Source: Salarchaeum sp. JOR-1 (lineage in GTDB: Archaea; Halobacteriota; Halobacteria; Halobacteriales; Halobacteriaceae). Taken from it: a DNA stretch of 64,000 nt. The notes beneath the pieces were generated by a model. That model saw only the letters and a program-made list of their open reading frames with translations, ran no database searches and was not told where the DNA came from. Shown piece by piece: positions 17,551 to 26,882 of this stretch. Location: the NCBI RefSeq assembly GCF_007833275.1, contig NZ_CP042241.1, positions 1,674,001-1,738,000 on the forward strand, written 5' to 3'. The position numbers and the translations under genes are program-made. Position 1 is the stretch's first letter. The number at the start of each line of letters is the position of its first letter.

Positions 17551-18498
17551 ATGGTCAGCGCGTATATTGTTCGGCGAACGCCAGCGGGGACTGACCGTAT
17601 GGAGGAATTCCTCCAAGAGGAGATGGTTGCGATAGGTTGGTCCACGTTGGGTGATTTATCCGAAGCGGATAAACAGGAAATCCGAAATCGGCTTGAGAAG
17701 GAGTACCCGGATGACGATCCCAGAGCGATCGGACTCAGGGTCGGCTATATCAATCGGCTCGTCAATAAAATGGATGAGGGGAATACGGTTCTTGTTCCGC
17801 GATATGGTAACGTCTACGTTGGCGAAGTTACAGGGGAGTATGAGTACAAAGAGTCGTTATCTGAGGACTATGCCCATCAACGTCCGATAGATTGGAGGTT
17901 TAACAAATCTGCCATTGATGGGCAGAAAGCACCACAGAAGATTCACAAGAAGCTCTATCCGGGAACAGTCAGTCATACGGTTCAGGACCTGGATGATAAA
18001 AATGCGGTTGAAACGTTTCTCAAACAGTCAGCTGGTGCCGAGAAAATCCGGTATTTTGAACTCCTCCAAGATGGCGAACTCTATGGAATCAATAAGAAAA
18101 CCATTGAGGAAGCCATGCTCACCGTTTTCCAGCGGTACTATCCTACGATGCGTGGCGCTGGAACGAGAGGGGACGATGAAGGAGATACGGACCTAATTGC
18201 TGAAAACCTCCCAGGTGATCTTACTGTTCGCATCCAGATCAAGCATTACGGGGACGGCGATCTTGGCACCGAGCCTATAGACCAGCTTGCCAAATCGATG
18301 GATGACGGCGATAGAGGAATCGTGGCCACAGTCGGCCAGGTTAGTCCGGCCGCCGAGAAGCACGCTGCGGATTCAGATTACGAGATCTCGTTAATTGATG
18401 GGTGGGAGTTCACAGAGTTGGTGTTCGAACATAGAACTGAGTTTTCAAGGAGTGAACGGCGACTGCTGGGTCTCGACTCACTTCCGCAAGTAACCTGA
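17551..18498 (+). CDS. Mrr-like restriction endonuclease inserted in the BREX cluster
   Basis: A 315-residue protein starting MVSAYIVRRTPAG. The N-terminal half (about residues 1-130) is a mixed alpha/beta specificity-type region with AIGWSTLGDLSE and VPRYGNVYVGEVTGEYEY. The C-terminal half is a PD-(D/E)XK nuclease of Mrr type: GTRGDDEGDTDLIAE supplies the catalytic Asp, TVRIQIKHYGDG the Q-x-K, and SLIDGWEFTELVFEH the terminal helix. Mrr proteins cut modified DNA. The gene lies on the plus strand between brxC and pglX, opposite to the BREX genes, with its own promoter. It has lower G+C than brxC, consistent with separate acquisition. Confidence 0.8.
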   Translation: MVSAYIVRRTPAGTDRMEEFLQEEMVAIGWSTLGDLSEADKQEIRNRLEKEYPDDDPRAIGLRVGYINRLVNKMDEGNTVLVPRYGNVYVGEVTGEYEYKESLSEDYAHQRPIDWRFNKSAIDGQKAPQKIHKKLYPGTVSHTVQDLDDKNAVETFLKQSAGAEKIRYFELLQDGELYGINKKTIEEAMLTVFQRYYPTMRGAGTRGDDEGDTDLIAENLPGDLTVRIQIKHYGDGDLGTEPIDQLAKSMDDGDRGIVATVGQVSPAAEKHAADSDYEISLIDGWEFTELVFEHRTEFSRSERRLLGLDSLPQVT

Positions 18499-18628
18499 AT
18501 AATGGACTGGCTTCCCAAATCTCGTCGGGAAAACCGTGAACGGTTCAGGATTCCCTACCCCAGTTGGAGCCTTTGAACCCGAAGAAAATGGATTCTATCT
18601 CAAAATATGGGCCGTGTCGGTGTGCGGG

Positions 18629-21600
18629 CTACCTAAACCGAATTTCAACGTCGCCGTCTTGATCGAGAAGTTCTTCGACCTTTTCTCGGAGGTCGGCGAT
18701 TGGCTCCTCGATGTCGTCCGGCTCAGTCACGACGGTGCTCCCGAAGATGGCGGACGTATCCACCTTCTCGCGGATCTTCCCATCGTCGTCATCTTCTTCG
18801 AGGTCGTCGATTTCGTTCTTGGCTGAGCTCTCGTACGCATCGACGGTCTGGATGTGCTCGATGAGGCGCGTGAGCGAGGGTGTGGGATTGATGTGGTCCT
18901 TGGCGGAGATATCCAGATCAACCGATCCTTCGCCCTGGCGCTCCGTCAAGTCCGATATTGCCGACTCCAGATCATCGTCGTCGATGTCGTCGCCTGCGTA
19001 CGCCCGGACGTTGTCGATGGAAGCGGTGTAGGTCTCGTAGCGCTGCTCGTACAGATCCTCGTACGTTGAGGCGAAAGCTTGTGCTGCTGTTCGATAATAT
19101 GTTTTAACATCATTCCACAGATCGACGACGCCCTCTGTGTGAAGTGTGTTCTTGACGCGGTTGGCTGCCTCACGTGCTTCATCGCTAACGTGAACGATAT
19201 CGTGATCAGCTGCTTCGTCCACGAGCGTCTCCCACTCTCCAGAGATGAAGTTCTGAATCGTCTCGTACTCCTTCAGGTGGTTCTCGCCGCCCTTCTCGCC
19301 ACAGAACTCGGCTACCGCTTTCGCCGTTTTGGCGAGGTCCTCCAATTCGTCCTCGAACTCGACGAACTTTTTGATACGCTTGGCGGATGTAGGCTGTTCG
19401 AGCAGGTTTTTGAGTCGGGTCTGGAACTGCTCGACATCGTCAGCCAGCGGGAAGTCCACCCGCCGCAGCTGCGAAAGCAGGGTACTCGTGATAGATACCC
19501 AGTCGTTCGCTTCATCCCGAATCCCCTCATCAACGGCTTGGTCCGTGGATTTGACCTTGCGGTCGAACAGCCGGTCGAGGAGCTGCTTGGCGTCAGTCCG
19601 GGTTTCGACATCGACGGTTTCCCGTTCGTCGAACGAGGTGGACTTGAACTTCGTGACCTGGGTGAACAGCTCCTGTGCACCATCCTCCGTGTACGTGCCG
19701 TACGTTCGCTCCTTGTAGGTCGGGATGATTGAACCGTTCCGGAAGAGGACGGCAGCAGCGAGCCTGACAACTTCGCGGCTCCAGCCATATGGCGGCTCTG
19801 CGAAATGGTCAATCAGGTCTTCTCCTGTCCGATCTTCTCCGGATTTTTCTCGGCGTTGAATTTCATCCTCGACTTCGGAGGCGATGCGGGCCTCCGCGAT
19901 GAGCTCGCCGTCCTGAACGACACCGAGATCAGTAAATACCGAGGGCAGTGACGAGTCCTGCAAGTCGCCGAAGATCTGCTCGATGTGTCGGTCTTTGACC
20001 GAGGCAGAACCGTGCTTGAAGTTCGTGAAGACCTTCGGGATGGCGTTGTCGGTCTTTCGAGCGACGAGTGAACTCAGCGAGGTGTTGGTCGCGTCGAACT
20101 CCTCGGTATCGCCATTGTAGATGAGCACACCGCGCTGGAAGCTGCGTTTGAACTCGCGCTCGACTTCGTTGCGGAGGCGCTGGAGGTCCTCCTGTTTCTG
20201 TCCGAGTGCTTCCTGTTCTTCTTGGCTGAGTTCGTTGCCACGCTTCTCTTTGACGACGGTGTTGATCTGGTAGATCGATTTGAGCTTGTCGTAGATGGCG
20301 TGTTGCTTCTCGTCGTCGGCGATCCAGTAGAGAGTATCGTCCTCGCTGAAGCTCTGCGTCTTCAGACCGTCCGGGTCGAGGTCCTCGTATCGCTGGTAGA
20401 TCGGCGAGTAGGTTTTCAGGTCGATGTGCCCCTTGGACGTGATTTCTTCGCCGTCGATGTTCAGGTTCAGCTGGAACGTTTGCCCCTCGTAGTTGACGCG
20501 TGAGGTTTCGTCGAGGATGTCATTCAGGAAGCGCTTGGACGACCGGCGGATATCGCCAGGACCAACTTCGATCCCCTTGATCTCGTTTTCGAGCTCACGC
20601 TCGGTTTCGCGGAGGAACCGATATCCCTCTTCGCTCCGACCGACGAATCCAGCGTCAACGAGCGCGTCAAGCGTGTCTTCTACCTCACCCTCTAACTCCT
20701 GAGTCGGGCCGAGTTCTCGCTGGAGAGACGTAGCAATGTTGTCCGCTGTGTTCGGAATCCAGGGAAGCTGTTGGAGGAGGTAGAGAGATTTGAGGACGCG
20801 CCGTGCGGTTTCCGTGTCGGCATCCTTCGGTTTCGCCTCGCGGATGGATTTGACGTCACTGCTGGGGATGTCGTTGCTAATCTCCTCGAAGATCATGTCC
20901 AGCGTGACCAGCGCCCCGAGTTCCTCGTTGTAGAGGTACTGCTCGTCTTTGAGGACGCTCTGTGTGACGTCAATCAGCGTCCGCTCACTCCCGGCCAACT
21001 GATCGTCGGAGCCTTTCCCGAGTGACTTGAAGATTTCCGGGAGGATGTCGAGCTGGTAGGGAAGGAATGGGTAACAGTCGATGAAGTTGTCCTTCGTAAT
21101 CGGTTTTAGACTTTGGCTAGATTCGAGTTTATACTTTGCCGAGAGGAATCCTTCATGCTCGTCGTAAAGACCACCGATTGTACCCCTGTACTCACCTTTT
21201 TTACTGAGAACGCGGTCGCGGACGACCTTATCGAGGTTTTCGGAGGTGAGGTCGAACCGGTGTGGGAAGCGGTCGATGACCTTCGATTCCTCGGCTTCTT
21301 TTTCCAGCACGCCGGGAATCAGCTGCTGGAGCTGCTCCTGAGACGTGACCCCGAGGAAGATTTTCCCCTTGCCCTTCTGTCCGAATTCCTCAACGATGCT
21401 CTGTAGCTCCAGGAGGAGTTGTCCGTCGTCGCCGATGAATTGAGAGATCTCGTCGATGAAGACGAAGTACCGACAGTTGTCACCCGTCTCTTCCTCTCGT
21501 TTCTCGACGTAGTCAATGATATCCTCAGCGAGCGTCGAAGGGTTGATCAGGACGTTATCCCGGACGTCATCAATCGCCCGAGCTGCATCGTCCTCGTCGT

Positions 21601-22270
21601 CAAATTCATCGGTTGCCTCGACCAAGGCGGTCTCCATGTCCGACCGGACGAACATAGCGTCCTTGCGGGCTTCCGTCCAGTCCTTCCCGGTGTTCGCCTC
21701 GATGGCGTTGACGAAGTCGTCGTAGACTCCCCGAGATTCGAGTTCCTGCTCCATTTGGGCGACCCAGGGCATCGACGCGTAGCCACGCGAGGTGTTGAAC
21801 TCCCGGTGAATGATCTCCGTGATTGACTCGCTACCGGAGGCATCAGCTTTCGCGCCGATCTGGAACATCAACACCTCCGAGTCGAATTTCTGCGTCACGG
21901 AGCCGACCGCACCGTCGAGCATTTCGTTGCCCTCGATGCGATCCCGGAACATGTCGGCTGCCTGGGTATCGTCGAATTCGCGGTTTTCTAGGACGTGCCC
22001 GAGGATCTTCATGAAGTGGCTCTTCCCGGAGCCGAAGAACCCCGAGACCCACATGCCAACGTCCTCCGTCTGGGCGTGTTCGGTGTCGATGACGGCCTCT
22101 AATGCGTCCGAAAAGTGCCGTTCGAGCTGCGGTGTGAGGATGTACTCTTCGAGCTCTTTCTTGACGACACTCGGGTCGTCGTTGTCTACTTTGACGACGC
22201 GGTCGATCTTCCGGTTAATCGACCGGTAGAAGATTTCGTGTATCTGGTGTGATGTAGTAGTGTCACTCAT
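18629..22270 (-). CDS. brxC: BREX ATPase BrxC
   Basis: A 1,213-residue protein of the BrxC/PglY family (DUF6079-type). It opens with MSDTTTSHQIHEIFYR and has Walker A SGFFGSGKSHFMKILG near residue 78 and a Walker B-like region FVFIDEISQFIGDDGQ near residue 275. The C-terminal 400 residues are mainly helical and acidic. BrxC is a large STAND/AAA-type ATPase essential for BREX methylation and defence. Its start overlaps the end of brxB by eight bases. The downstream pglX is separated from it by the oppositely oriented Mrr-like gene. Confidence 0.93.
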   Translation of the reverse strand: MSDTTTSHQIHEIFYRSINRKIDRVVKVDNDDPSVVKKELEEYILTPQLERHFSDALEAVIDTEHAQTEDVGMWVSGFFGSGKSHFMKILGHVLENREFDDTQAADMFRDRIEGNEMLDGAVGSVTQKFDSEVLMFQIGAKADASGSESITEIIHREFNTSRGYASMPWVAQMEQELESRGVYDDFVNAIEANTGKDWTEARKDAMFVRSDMETALVEATDEFDDEDDAARAIDDVRDNVLINPSTLAEDIIDYVEKREEETGDNCRYFVFIDEISQFIGDDGQLLLELQSIVEEFGQKGKGKIFLGVTSQEQLQQLIPGVLEKEAEESKVIDRFPHRFDLTSENLDKVVRDRVLSKKGEYRGTIGGLYDEHEGFLSAKYKLESSQSLKPITKDNFIDCYPFLPYQLDILPEIFKSLGKGSDDQLAGSERTLIDVTQSVLKDEQYLYNEELGALVTLDMIFEEISNDIPSSDVKSIREAKPKDADTETARRVLKSLYLLQQLPWIPNTADNIATSLQRELGPTQELEGEVEDTLDALVDAGFVGRSEEGYRFLRETERELENEIKGIEVGPGDIRRSSKRFLNDILDETSRVNYEGQTFQLNLNIDGEEITSKGHIDLKTYSPIYQRYEDLDPDGLKTQSFSEDDTLYWIADDEKQHAIYDKLKSIYQINTVVKEKRGNELSQEEQEALGQKQEDLQRLRNEVEREFKRSFQRGVLIYNGDTEEFDATNTSLSSLVARKTDNAIPKVFTNFKHGSASVKDRHIEQIFGDLQDSSLPSVFTDLGVVQDGELIAEARIASEVEDEIQRREKSGEDRTGEDLIDHFAEPPYGWSREVVRLAAAVLFRNGSIIPTYKERTYGTYTEDGAQELFTQVTKFKSTSFDERETVDVETRTDAKQLLDRLFDRKVKSTDQAVDEGIRDEANDWVSITSTLLSQLRRVDFPLADDVEQFQTRLKNLLEQPTSAKRIKKFVEFEDELEDLAKTAKAVAEFCGEKGGENHLKEYETIQNFISGEWETLVDEAADHDIVHVSDEAREAANRVKNTLHTEGVVDLWNDVKTYYRTAAQAFASTYEDLYEQRYETYTASIDNVRAYAGDDIDDDDLESAISDLTERQGEGSVDLDISAKDHINPTPSLTRLIEHIQTVDAYESSAKNEIDDLEEDDDDGKIREKVDTSAIFGSTVVTEPDDIEEPIADLREKVEELLDQDGDVEIRFR

Positions 22271-22832
22271 GTTCGATCACCCTTGCGCGGTAATATGTTC
22301 CTTCAGATTCATCGAGGAATCGTAAGCTCTTGTCATCGACTTTCGCCGGATAACAGAATACGATTGGGGTATCGTCCGGCGTATTCGTTTCTAATTGCCC
22401 CATTAGAGTGGAAGCGCTTGCAAATGGGTAGAGAATACCCATTCGGTAGACAATAACGGTATCCGCTTTCTCTGCCTGTTCTGCAATTGCTGATGCCAAC
22501 TTCCCCATTCCACCGTCGTCCAGCAACGATGATTTCAGGCCATCGAGCAGCTGCTCTTTGTCTCGGCGTTCAAGGTCGATGACGCTATCTAAAATCCCGC
22601 GTTCTTCGAGAGTTGTGAAGACCAGGTCTCGCATATCAATCCCGGCGACGTTCTGGTCGTGATATTCCAGTTTTTCAATAAGGTTCTGGACCTCCTCGTC
22701 AACCTCAATTTCGTCGGCTGGATCGTACGTGAAGACAATAAACGGGACACCCGCTCGTTTCCCAACCTCGTCACGATCATCTCGAACAAGTCGTTCAACC
22801 TCTTCGAGCCGTTCCTGAAACTCAGAAGGCAT
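22263..22832 (-). CDS. brxB: BREX protein BrxB
   Basis: A 189-residue protein matching BrxB (DUF1788) in length and pattern: an N-terminal helix (FQERLEEVERLVRD), the central VPFIVFTYDPADEI, and a C-terminal DTVIVYRMGILYPFASASTL followed by PIVFCYPAKVDDKSL. BrxB is required for BREX function and is thought to bridge BrxC and other subunits. The gene overlaps brxA by 11 bases and brxC by eight. Confidence 0.85.
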   Translation of the reverse strand: MPSEFQERLEEVERLVRDDRDEVGKRAGVPFIVFTYDPADEIEVDEEVQNLIEKLEYHDQNVAGIDMRDLVFTTLEERGILDSVIDLERRDKEQLLDGLKSSLLDDGGMGKLASAIAEQAEKADTVIVYRMGILYPFASASTLMGQLETNTPDDTPIVFCYPAKVDDKSLRFLDESEGTYYRARVIEHE

Positions 22833-23634
22833 CGATGAGGCCCTCCATACTGTCGTACTTTCTCACGAGGCGTTGTGTAGAGCCGCGTTTCTCATAGTTT
22901 ACGTACTGAGGAGAGATATCTCGAATCCGCCGCTGCACCTCTGACTCGTTCATGAGGAATAGTTTCCAGTCGTCGTGTTCGATGATCTCTGATGCGGAAT
23001 TTACGCCTTTCTGGAATAGTCGATACACCACGTACGCGACGGTCTCATCAGGGATGTATGTGACTGCGAATTCCTTCCGCTGGGTTCCCTCCATGAGACC
23101 GAAGTTGCGGAGAGCGGTGAGGTACTTCGTAGCGGCTTCGTTTATTGTCGATTCCGAGCGATCCCGTATGTCGGCGTAGTTATCCTGAATCGATTCGATG
23201 AACTCGACGATGTCTACTGCTTGGACAGAGAGAGTTCCACGCTCAAATTCAGGATAGAGGAAATCCGTTGTGACGAGCCGAATAAACGAATCTTGGGCGA
23301 ATTCGTAGTAGAGACACCAGTCTATGACGTCACTACGAACATCCGAGCTTATCACCTTCATTAGCGGAGTTTCCGTATACTCCTCTTTGTCTGGGATGTG
23401 CCGACGCGTAACTTCCCGGAGAATATTCGTTCGATACTCGTCGGTGTTCTTATTCAGGATGTTACCCTCGACGACCTGCTGCTCTAGCTCCTCATAAGAA
23501 CCACACTCTACGTAGGTTTGGAGGATTCTTTTTGTCTCGTCGATATACGTACTGTGGTGAGCGATTTTCGGGTCGAGGCTCTCTTCTGGCTCAATCCCTT
23601 CTTCATCCTCTGGCTCGACGTGTTCGTTACTCAT
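22822..23634 (-). CDS. brxA: BREX protein BrxA (DUF1819)
   Basis: A 270-residue, slightly long BrxA. After an acidic N-terminal 20 residues it has the helical DUF1819 pattern: NILREVTRRHIPDKEE, then ALRNFGLMEGTQRKEF and a C-terminal HDDWKLFLMNESEVQRRI ending in a Tyr- and Arg-rich tail. BrxA is a DNA-binding winged-helix-like subunit of type 1 BREX. Assignment rests on gene order and this pattern. It overlaps brxB by 11 bases and follows the brxE-like gene by nine. Confidence 0.8.
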   Translation of the reverse strand: MSNEHVEPEDEEGIEPEESLDPKIAHHSTYIDETKRILQTYVECGSYEELEQQVVEGNILNKNTDEYRTNILREVTRRHIPDKEEYTETPLMKVISSDVRSDVIDWCLYYEFAQDSFIRLVTTDFLYPEFERGTLSVQAVDIVEFIESIQDNYADIRDRSESTINEAATKYLTALRNFGLMEGTQRKEFAVTYIPDETVAYVVYRLFQKGVNSASEIIEHDDWKLFLMNESEVQRRIRDISPQYVNYEKRGSTQRLVRKYDSMEGLIDAF

Positions 23635-23643
23635 ACGAACTCA

Positions 23644-24300
23644 TCACGCGTTCTCCGATTTAAGTTCTGACTCAAGGTTGTAGTACGGCACCTGAAGCTG
23701 ATCGGTACACTGTCCGTATCCTCGAAGGAAAGTGGTGAGAATTCTCCATTTATCGGGCTCAATCTCATCTTGGGTATAGCCCTTCTCGCCGATTAGATAT
23801 GATTCGCCAGGACCCGGACTCTGCTGAGGCTCAGTGGTGTCTGTACTGGAGATGTTCGACGCAGTTGCGGTAATAATACCGTCTGTCCATCCCTTCCCCA
23901 GCGACTGGACCGATAGGTCTTCGAGCGCTTCAAACGTCAGATCGTCGTCGCCTTCCAGCTCCTCAATGGCAGCGGTAAGGCGTGATTCTATCTGGGGCCC
24001 GAAGGAGAAAAGTGAGATTGAATCATCAGCAACCCGATCTGATTCTGCTTTGCGGCCAACTTTCAATGCGAGAGTAACTCGGGATTTCAGCTTTGTTTTT
24101 GGGGTTACTTCAGACAGCCGAGTACGACCAGTCTCAGATAGAACCCGGGATTCCCACCAATTCTGATTACTCGATTCACCGATCCGTTCTACTACAAGAC
24201 GGGAAGCGACAAGATCCAGAAAGAAGTCATTGGCAATTCCTGCTTTCTCGAGCGTTTCTCTGGTTGAGGCGAACACGTCGGCGACGTCAGCGGAGGTCAT
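23644..24300 (-). CDS. BrxE-like protein, first gene of the BREX cluster
   Basis: A 218-residue protein starting MTSADVADVFASTRE (an in-frame ATG at 24348 is also possible). It contains VVERIGESSNQNWWESRVL, close to the R-hGE-x-x-x-x-WW-x-S pattern of BrxE proteins described from type 6 BREX, followed by a helical region. The C-terminal part contains a linker and KWRILTTFLRGYGQC. BrxE is not part of canonical type 1 BREX, whose order otherwise applies here. Biochemical role unknown. The start codon abuts a possible start of the divergent phosphoesterase gene. Confidence 0.6.
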   Translation of the reverse strand: MTSADVADVFASTRETLEKAGIANDFFLDLVASRLVVERIGESSNQNWWESRVLSETGRTRLSEVTPKTKLKSRVTLALKVGRKAESDRVADDSISLFSFGPQIESRLTAAIEELEGDDDLTFEALEDLSVQSLGKGWTDGIITATASNISSTDTTEPQQSPGPGESYLIGEKGYTQDEIEPDKWRILTTFLRGYGQCTDQLQVPYYNLESELKSENA

Positions 24301-24420
24301 ATGTACACACACAATAGGGGAGGTTTTAGAACCAGCGTCTCTGGCCACCCCGAGCTTCCGTCGGAGTTAGAAGTAATCGCCGAGTTGATATCACCCGACG
24401 GAAATGGATTCGTATATACA

Positions 24421-25725
24421 ATGGGCGCTGGGAATGAGTTGACTGAGCTCTACGATTCTCTGACTGTTCTTTATGGGTCACTGCCGTCTGGAACGGATCC
24501 GGAATGGAGGGAGGCGTTGAAATCCGTCCTCTATGGTGGGGAGTTGTTGGCTGATGAGGCTTCCTGTTACGGGAAACAACAGAATGAGCGGAATCGTGGG
24601 AAGCGGAAGGAGTACGCGCGCCGGCATGGGAACGGGGAGCGGGTGACAGAGTTTTCGGCGATCACAGTGGCGGAGCCGCGACTAGAGGACAAGCGGTACG
24701 TGCCGTCTGGGGCTGTGTTGCCGGTTGCGCCTGAGTCTGGTGAAGTTCTTCCCGTGAAGGTGTCGGGGGATGAGGTGGATCGTGCGATTGTGTTGCTTTC
24801 TGAGTTCCCGGCTGAACCAGCAGCTGATCGGCCAGGTGATGGTGTCGATGTGTTGCTTGATCCGGAGCGAGTTCGGCAAGTGCGGAAGCGTGTCACTGGC
24901 GGTGAGGAGACGTCTATCCTGTTCGTGAGTGATACTCACTTTGGGTACGAGAATCGTGCGATTACGGGGAGCGGAAAGACTGTGTCGTGGATTGACGAGA
25001 TCTCAAGTATTGATACAGTAAAGCGGGTCGTTGAGATTGCTATCGACAGGGATGTGGATGCGGTCCTCCATACTGGCGACATCTTGGATCACGAAGTTGA
25101 GGCTGACACGTTGGAGGCTGTAGCGTTCTGGTTCGAAGTGCTATCTGAAAGCGGAATCCCCGTGTACTGTATTGTCGGGTCGCACGATCATACTTCGTAT
25201 GAACCAGAGTATCCGGACTCTGTTAACGGGATTTCGTGGCTGAAAGAACAGGTGAAGAAGGGACGCCTCACAGAGTTGTCAACGAGCCCAACCACTGTCG
25301 CTGGCGGCCCTGTTGATGCGTACGGGATCCCTGCGGGGAACGTGGGGATTGATGATGTGGGGAAGTTCCAGTCACGCGAGTGGACACCGTCCAATATCGC
25401 GTTCGGGGCAGCGTCGCCTGGACCGAATATCCTTTGTCTACACGATGGAGTGACGCCGTATCGGGGGTCCGATGCTGACGTTGAGTTGGATCAGTTACTC
25501 GCCCAATCGCGCGTCTCGTTTGACTGCGTGCTGATCGGCGATGAGCACCGCCCGAAGAACCGGGATTTCGAGGACGGGTATACGTTTGAAGCCGGTGATG
25601 AGACACCGGTGTTCTACACGGGGCCAGCGATACGGATTAGTGAGCCGTACCAGAACCGCGACGCGTTCGTGACTGAGCTGTCAATCTCTGATACAGGGGT
25701 GACAACGAAGCGGCACTCGGTATGA
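24421..25725 (+). CDS. calcineurin-like phosphoesterase with undescribed N-terminal domain
   Basis: Residues from about nt 24916 onward form a metallophosphoesterase: SILFVSDTHFGYE (D-x-H), VLHTGDILDHE (GD), CIVGSHDHTSYE (GSHDH replacing GNHDH), ILCLHDGVTPY and LIGDEHRPKN (last histidine motif). It probably acts on nucleic acids or nucleotides, as SbcD-like enzymes do. The first 150 residues match a region of the giant helicase gene (about 43490-43900), sharing SCYGKQQNERN/SYGEQQGSRN and the end LLSEFPAEP/LLQEFPAEP. The frame extends to an ATG at 24301, but that abuts the brxE-like start with no promoter space, so 24421 was chosen; this is uncertain. Confidence 0.7.
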   Translation: MGAGNELTELYDSLTVLYGSLPSGTDPEWREALKSVLYGGELLADEASCYGKQQNERNRGKRKEYARRHGNGERVTEFSAITVAEPRLEDKRYVPSGAVLPVAPESGEVLPVKVSGDEVDRAIVLLSEFPAEPAADRPGDGVDVLLDPERVRQVRKRVTGGEETSILFVSDTHFGYENRAITGSGKTVSWIDEISSIDTVKRVVEIAIDRDVDAVLHTGDILDHEVEADTLEAVAFWFEVLSESGIPVYCIVGSHDHTSYEPEYPDSVNGISWLKEQVKKGRLTELSTSPTTVAGGPVDAYGIPAGNVGIDDVGKFQSREWTPSNIAFGAASPGPNILCLHDGVTPYRGSDADVELDQLLAQSRVSFDCVLIGDEHRPKNRDFEDGYTFEAGDETPVFYTGPAIRISEPYQNRDAFVTELSISDTGVTTKRHSV

Positions 25726-25783
25726 CTGCGAGCGTTCGTAGATACCCAAGTGCTGATAACCACAACCGCCCTCCCATCCGATA

Positions 25784-26017
25784 ATGCAGCGCTTCTCCAA
25801 GGGAGATCGCGTCCGAATCGATATTCCTGATGAGACAGATCCTGATCACCAGGAGTATCACGGGGAGCACGGGCGAGTTGTTGCAGTGCTGAGTGACGAT
25901 GCGGATTCGGTCACTGCTGACGAGCGGGATGCGCAGCTCTACCGGGTTGCGTTTGATTCGGGTGAGACCGCTGATTTCCGGTGGCGTGACTTGCGGCCGC
26001 CGCTCGACGACTCATAG
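25784..26017 (+). CDS. small KOW/SH3-like beta-barrel protein
   Basis: A 77-residue protein (starts MQRFSKGDRVRIDIPDE) with a GDRVRI-xxx-HGEHGRVVAVLSDD pattern and YRVAFDSGETADFRWRDLRPP, matching small haloarchaeal KOW- or nitrile-hydratase-beta-like barrels that may bind RNA or protein. It lies 58 bases after the phosphoesterase on the same strand and may share its transcript. Function unknown. Confidence 0.6.
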   Translation: MQRFSKGDRVRIDIPDETDPDHQEYHGEHGRVVAVLSDDADSVTADERDAQLYRVAFDSGETADFRWRDLRPPLDDS

Positions 26018-26204
26018 CAGGCAGAATCGTGTTTTCCTTCGAGTTCTTCTCGAAGACAGAACAGCCAGCATATGTCCAGAAATTGGAAGGTGGAGTAGTG
26101 TCAGACTCAGAGTATGGGGTTCAGTAACGCGATCGCATTTTATTCAGCCGAACCTCACTGAATAATCTGTTAGGGTTTCGTTGCCTTGCACCGTCTATAG
26201 AAGC
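26018..26204. other. short intergenic stretch
   Basis: 187 bases between convergent genes, A+T-rich around 26135-26165 (cattttattcagcc). No gene or clear hairpin terminator is supported. Confidence 0.3.
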
Positions 26205-26882
26205 TCAATCGCTGCTAGTAGCGCTAACACCCTCCGGTTCCGAAATCCGTAGTAACCCTGAGACACCGAGTACATCTTCGATGATTTCATGCACGATATT
26301 AATGTGCTCTCTGTTGGTAAGATGCGAATCCACAGCAACGAGTGTCGAGATCGAATACTGACGAGAGATTTCGACAGCATCGACGAGAATCTCACAATCA
26401 TGGCCAATATCGAGATCCCGCCTGAGCCGACGTAACAGCTGATCGTTGCTCTGCTGCGGGAAACACCGGTCAATCAATTCTTCCGAAAGCTGCACCTGAT
26501 ACAGTTCTATATCCTGAAGACAGCGACGTAGTGTCGATAGCTGCTCTCGCTTATCCATATCGTACCAGCTCATCTGGATATCGTCACGGAAATGACTCCG
26601 GTCGTTCGGACTGACGTGGATATCCCGATCACGCGGCTCGTAGTCGAAAATCTCGTTGTCAGTATCGCGAAGGTAGGCAATCACGTCATCGTAGAGATTG
26701 TACCGGCGTTCACAGAGCGCATCGAACTCGTCGTTGGCCTTCCCGCCAATCACCGTATAGAACGACTCATCATCGATGAGTCGTTGACAGCCTCGATCCT
26801 CCTCAAGATCCCCTGGAAGGTGGGAATACACGTAATTAACCATCACCGAGGTATCCAAGTTGAGTTGGGGGGCCTCGCTCAT
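26205..26882 (-). CDS. PIN-like nuclease domain protein
   Basis: A 225-residue protein starting MSEAPQLNLDTSVMVNYVYS. The early LDTSVM supplies a PIN-type first Asp (Asp10), ANDEFDALCERR may give the conserved Glu, and STLVAVDSHLTNREH supplies a late Asp. PIN domains are Mg-dependent RNases, common as toxins. It is longer than a minimal VapC (about 130 residues), with an inserted helical region. Its start overlaps the stop of the upstream gene by four bases (ATGA), suggesting a two-gene toxin-antitoxin-like or nuclease-partner unit. Confidence 0.6.
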   Translation of the reverse strand: MSEAPQLNLDTSVMVNYVYSHLPGDLEEDRGCQRLIDDESFYTVIGGKANDEFDALCERRYNLYDDVIAYLRDTDNEIFDYEPRDRDIHVSPNDRSHFRDDIQMSWYDMDKREQLSTLRRCLQDIELYQVQLSEELIDRCFPQQSNDQLLRRLRRDLDIGHDCEILVDAVEISRQYSISTLVAVDSHLTNREHINIVHEIIEDVLGVSGLLRISEPEGVSATSSD

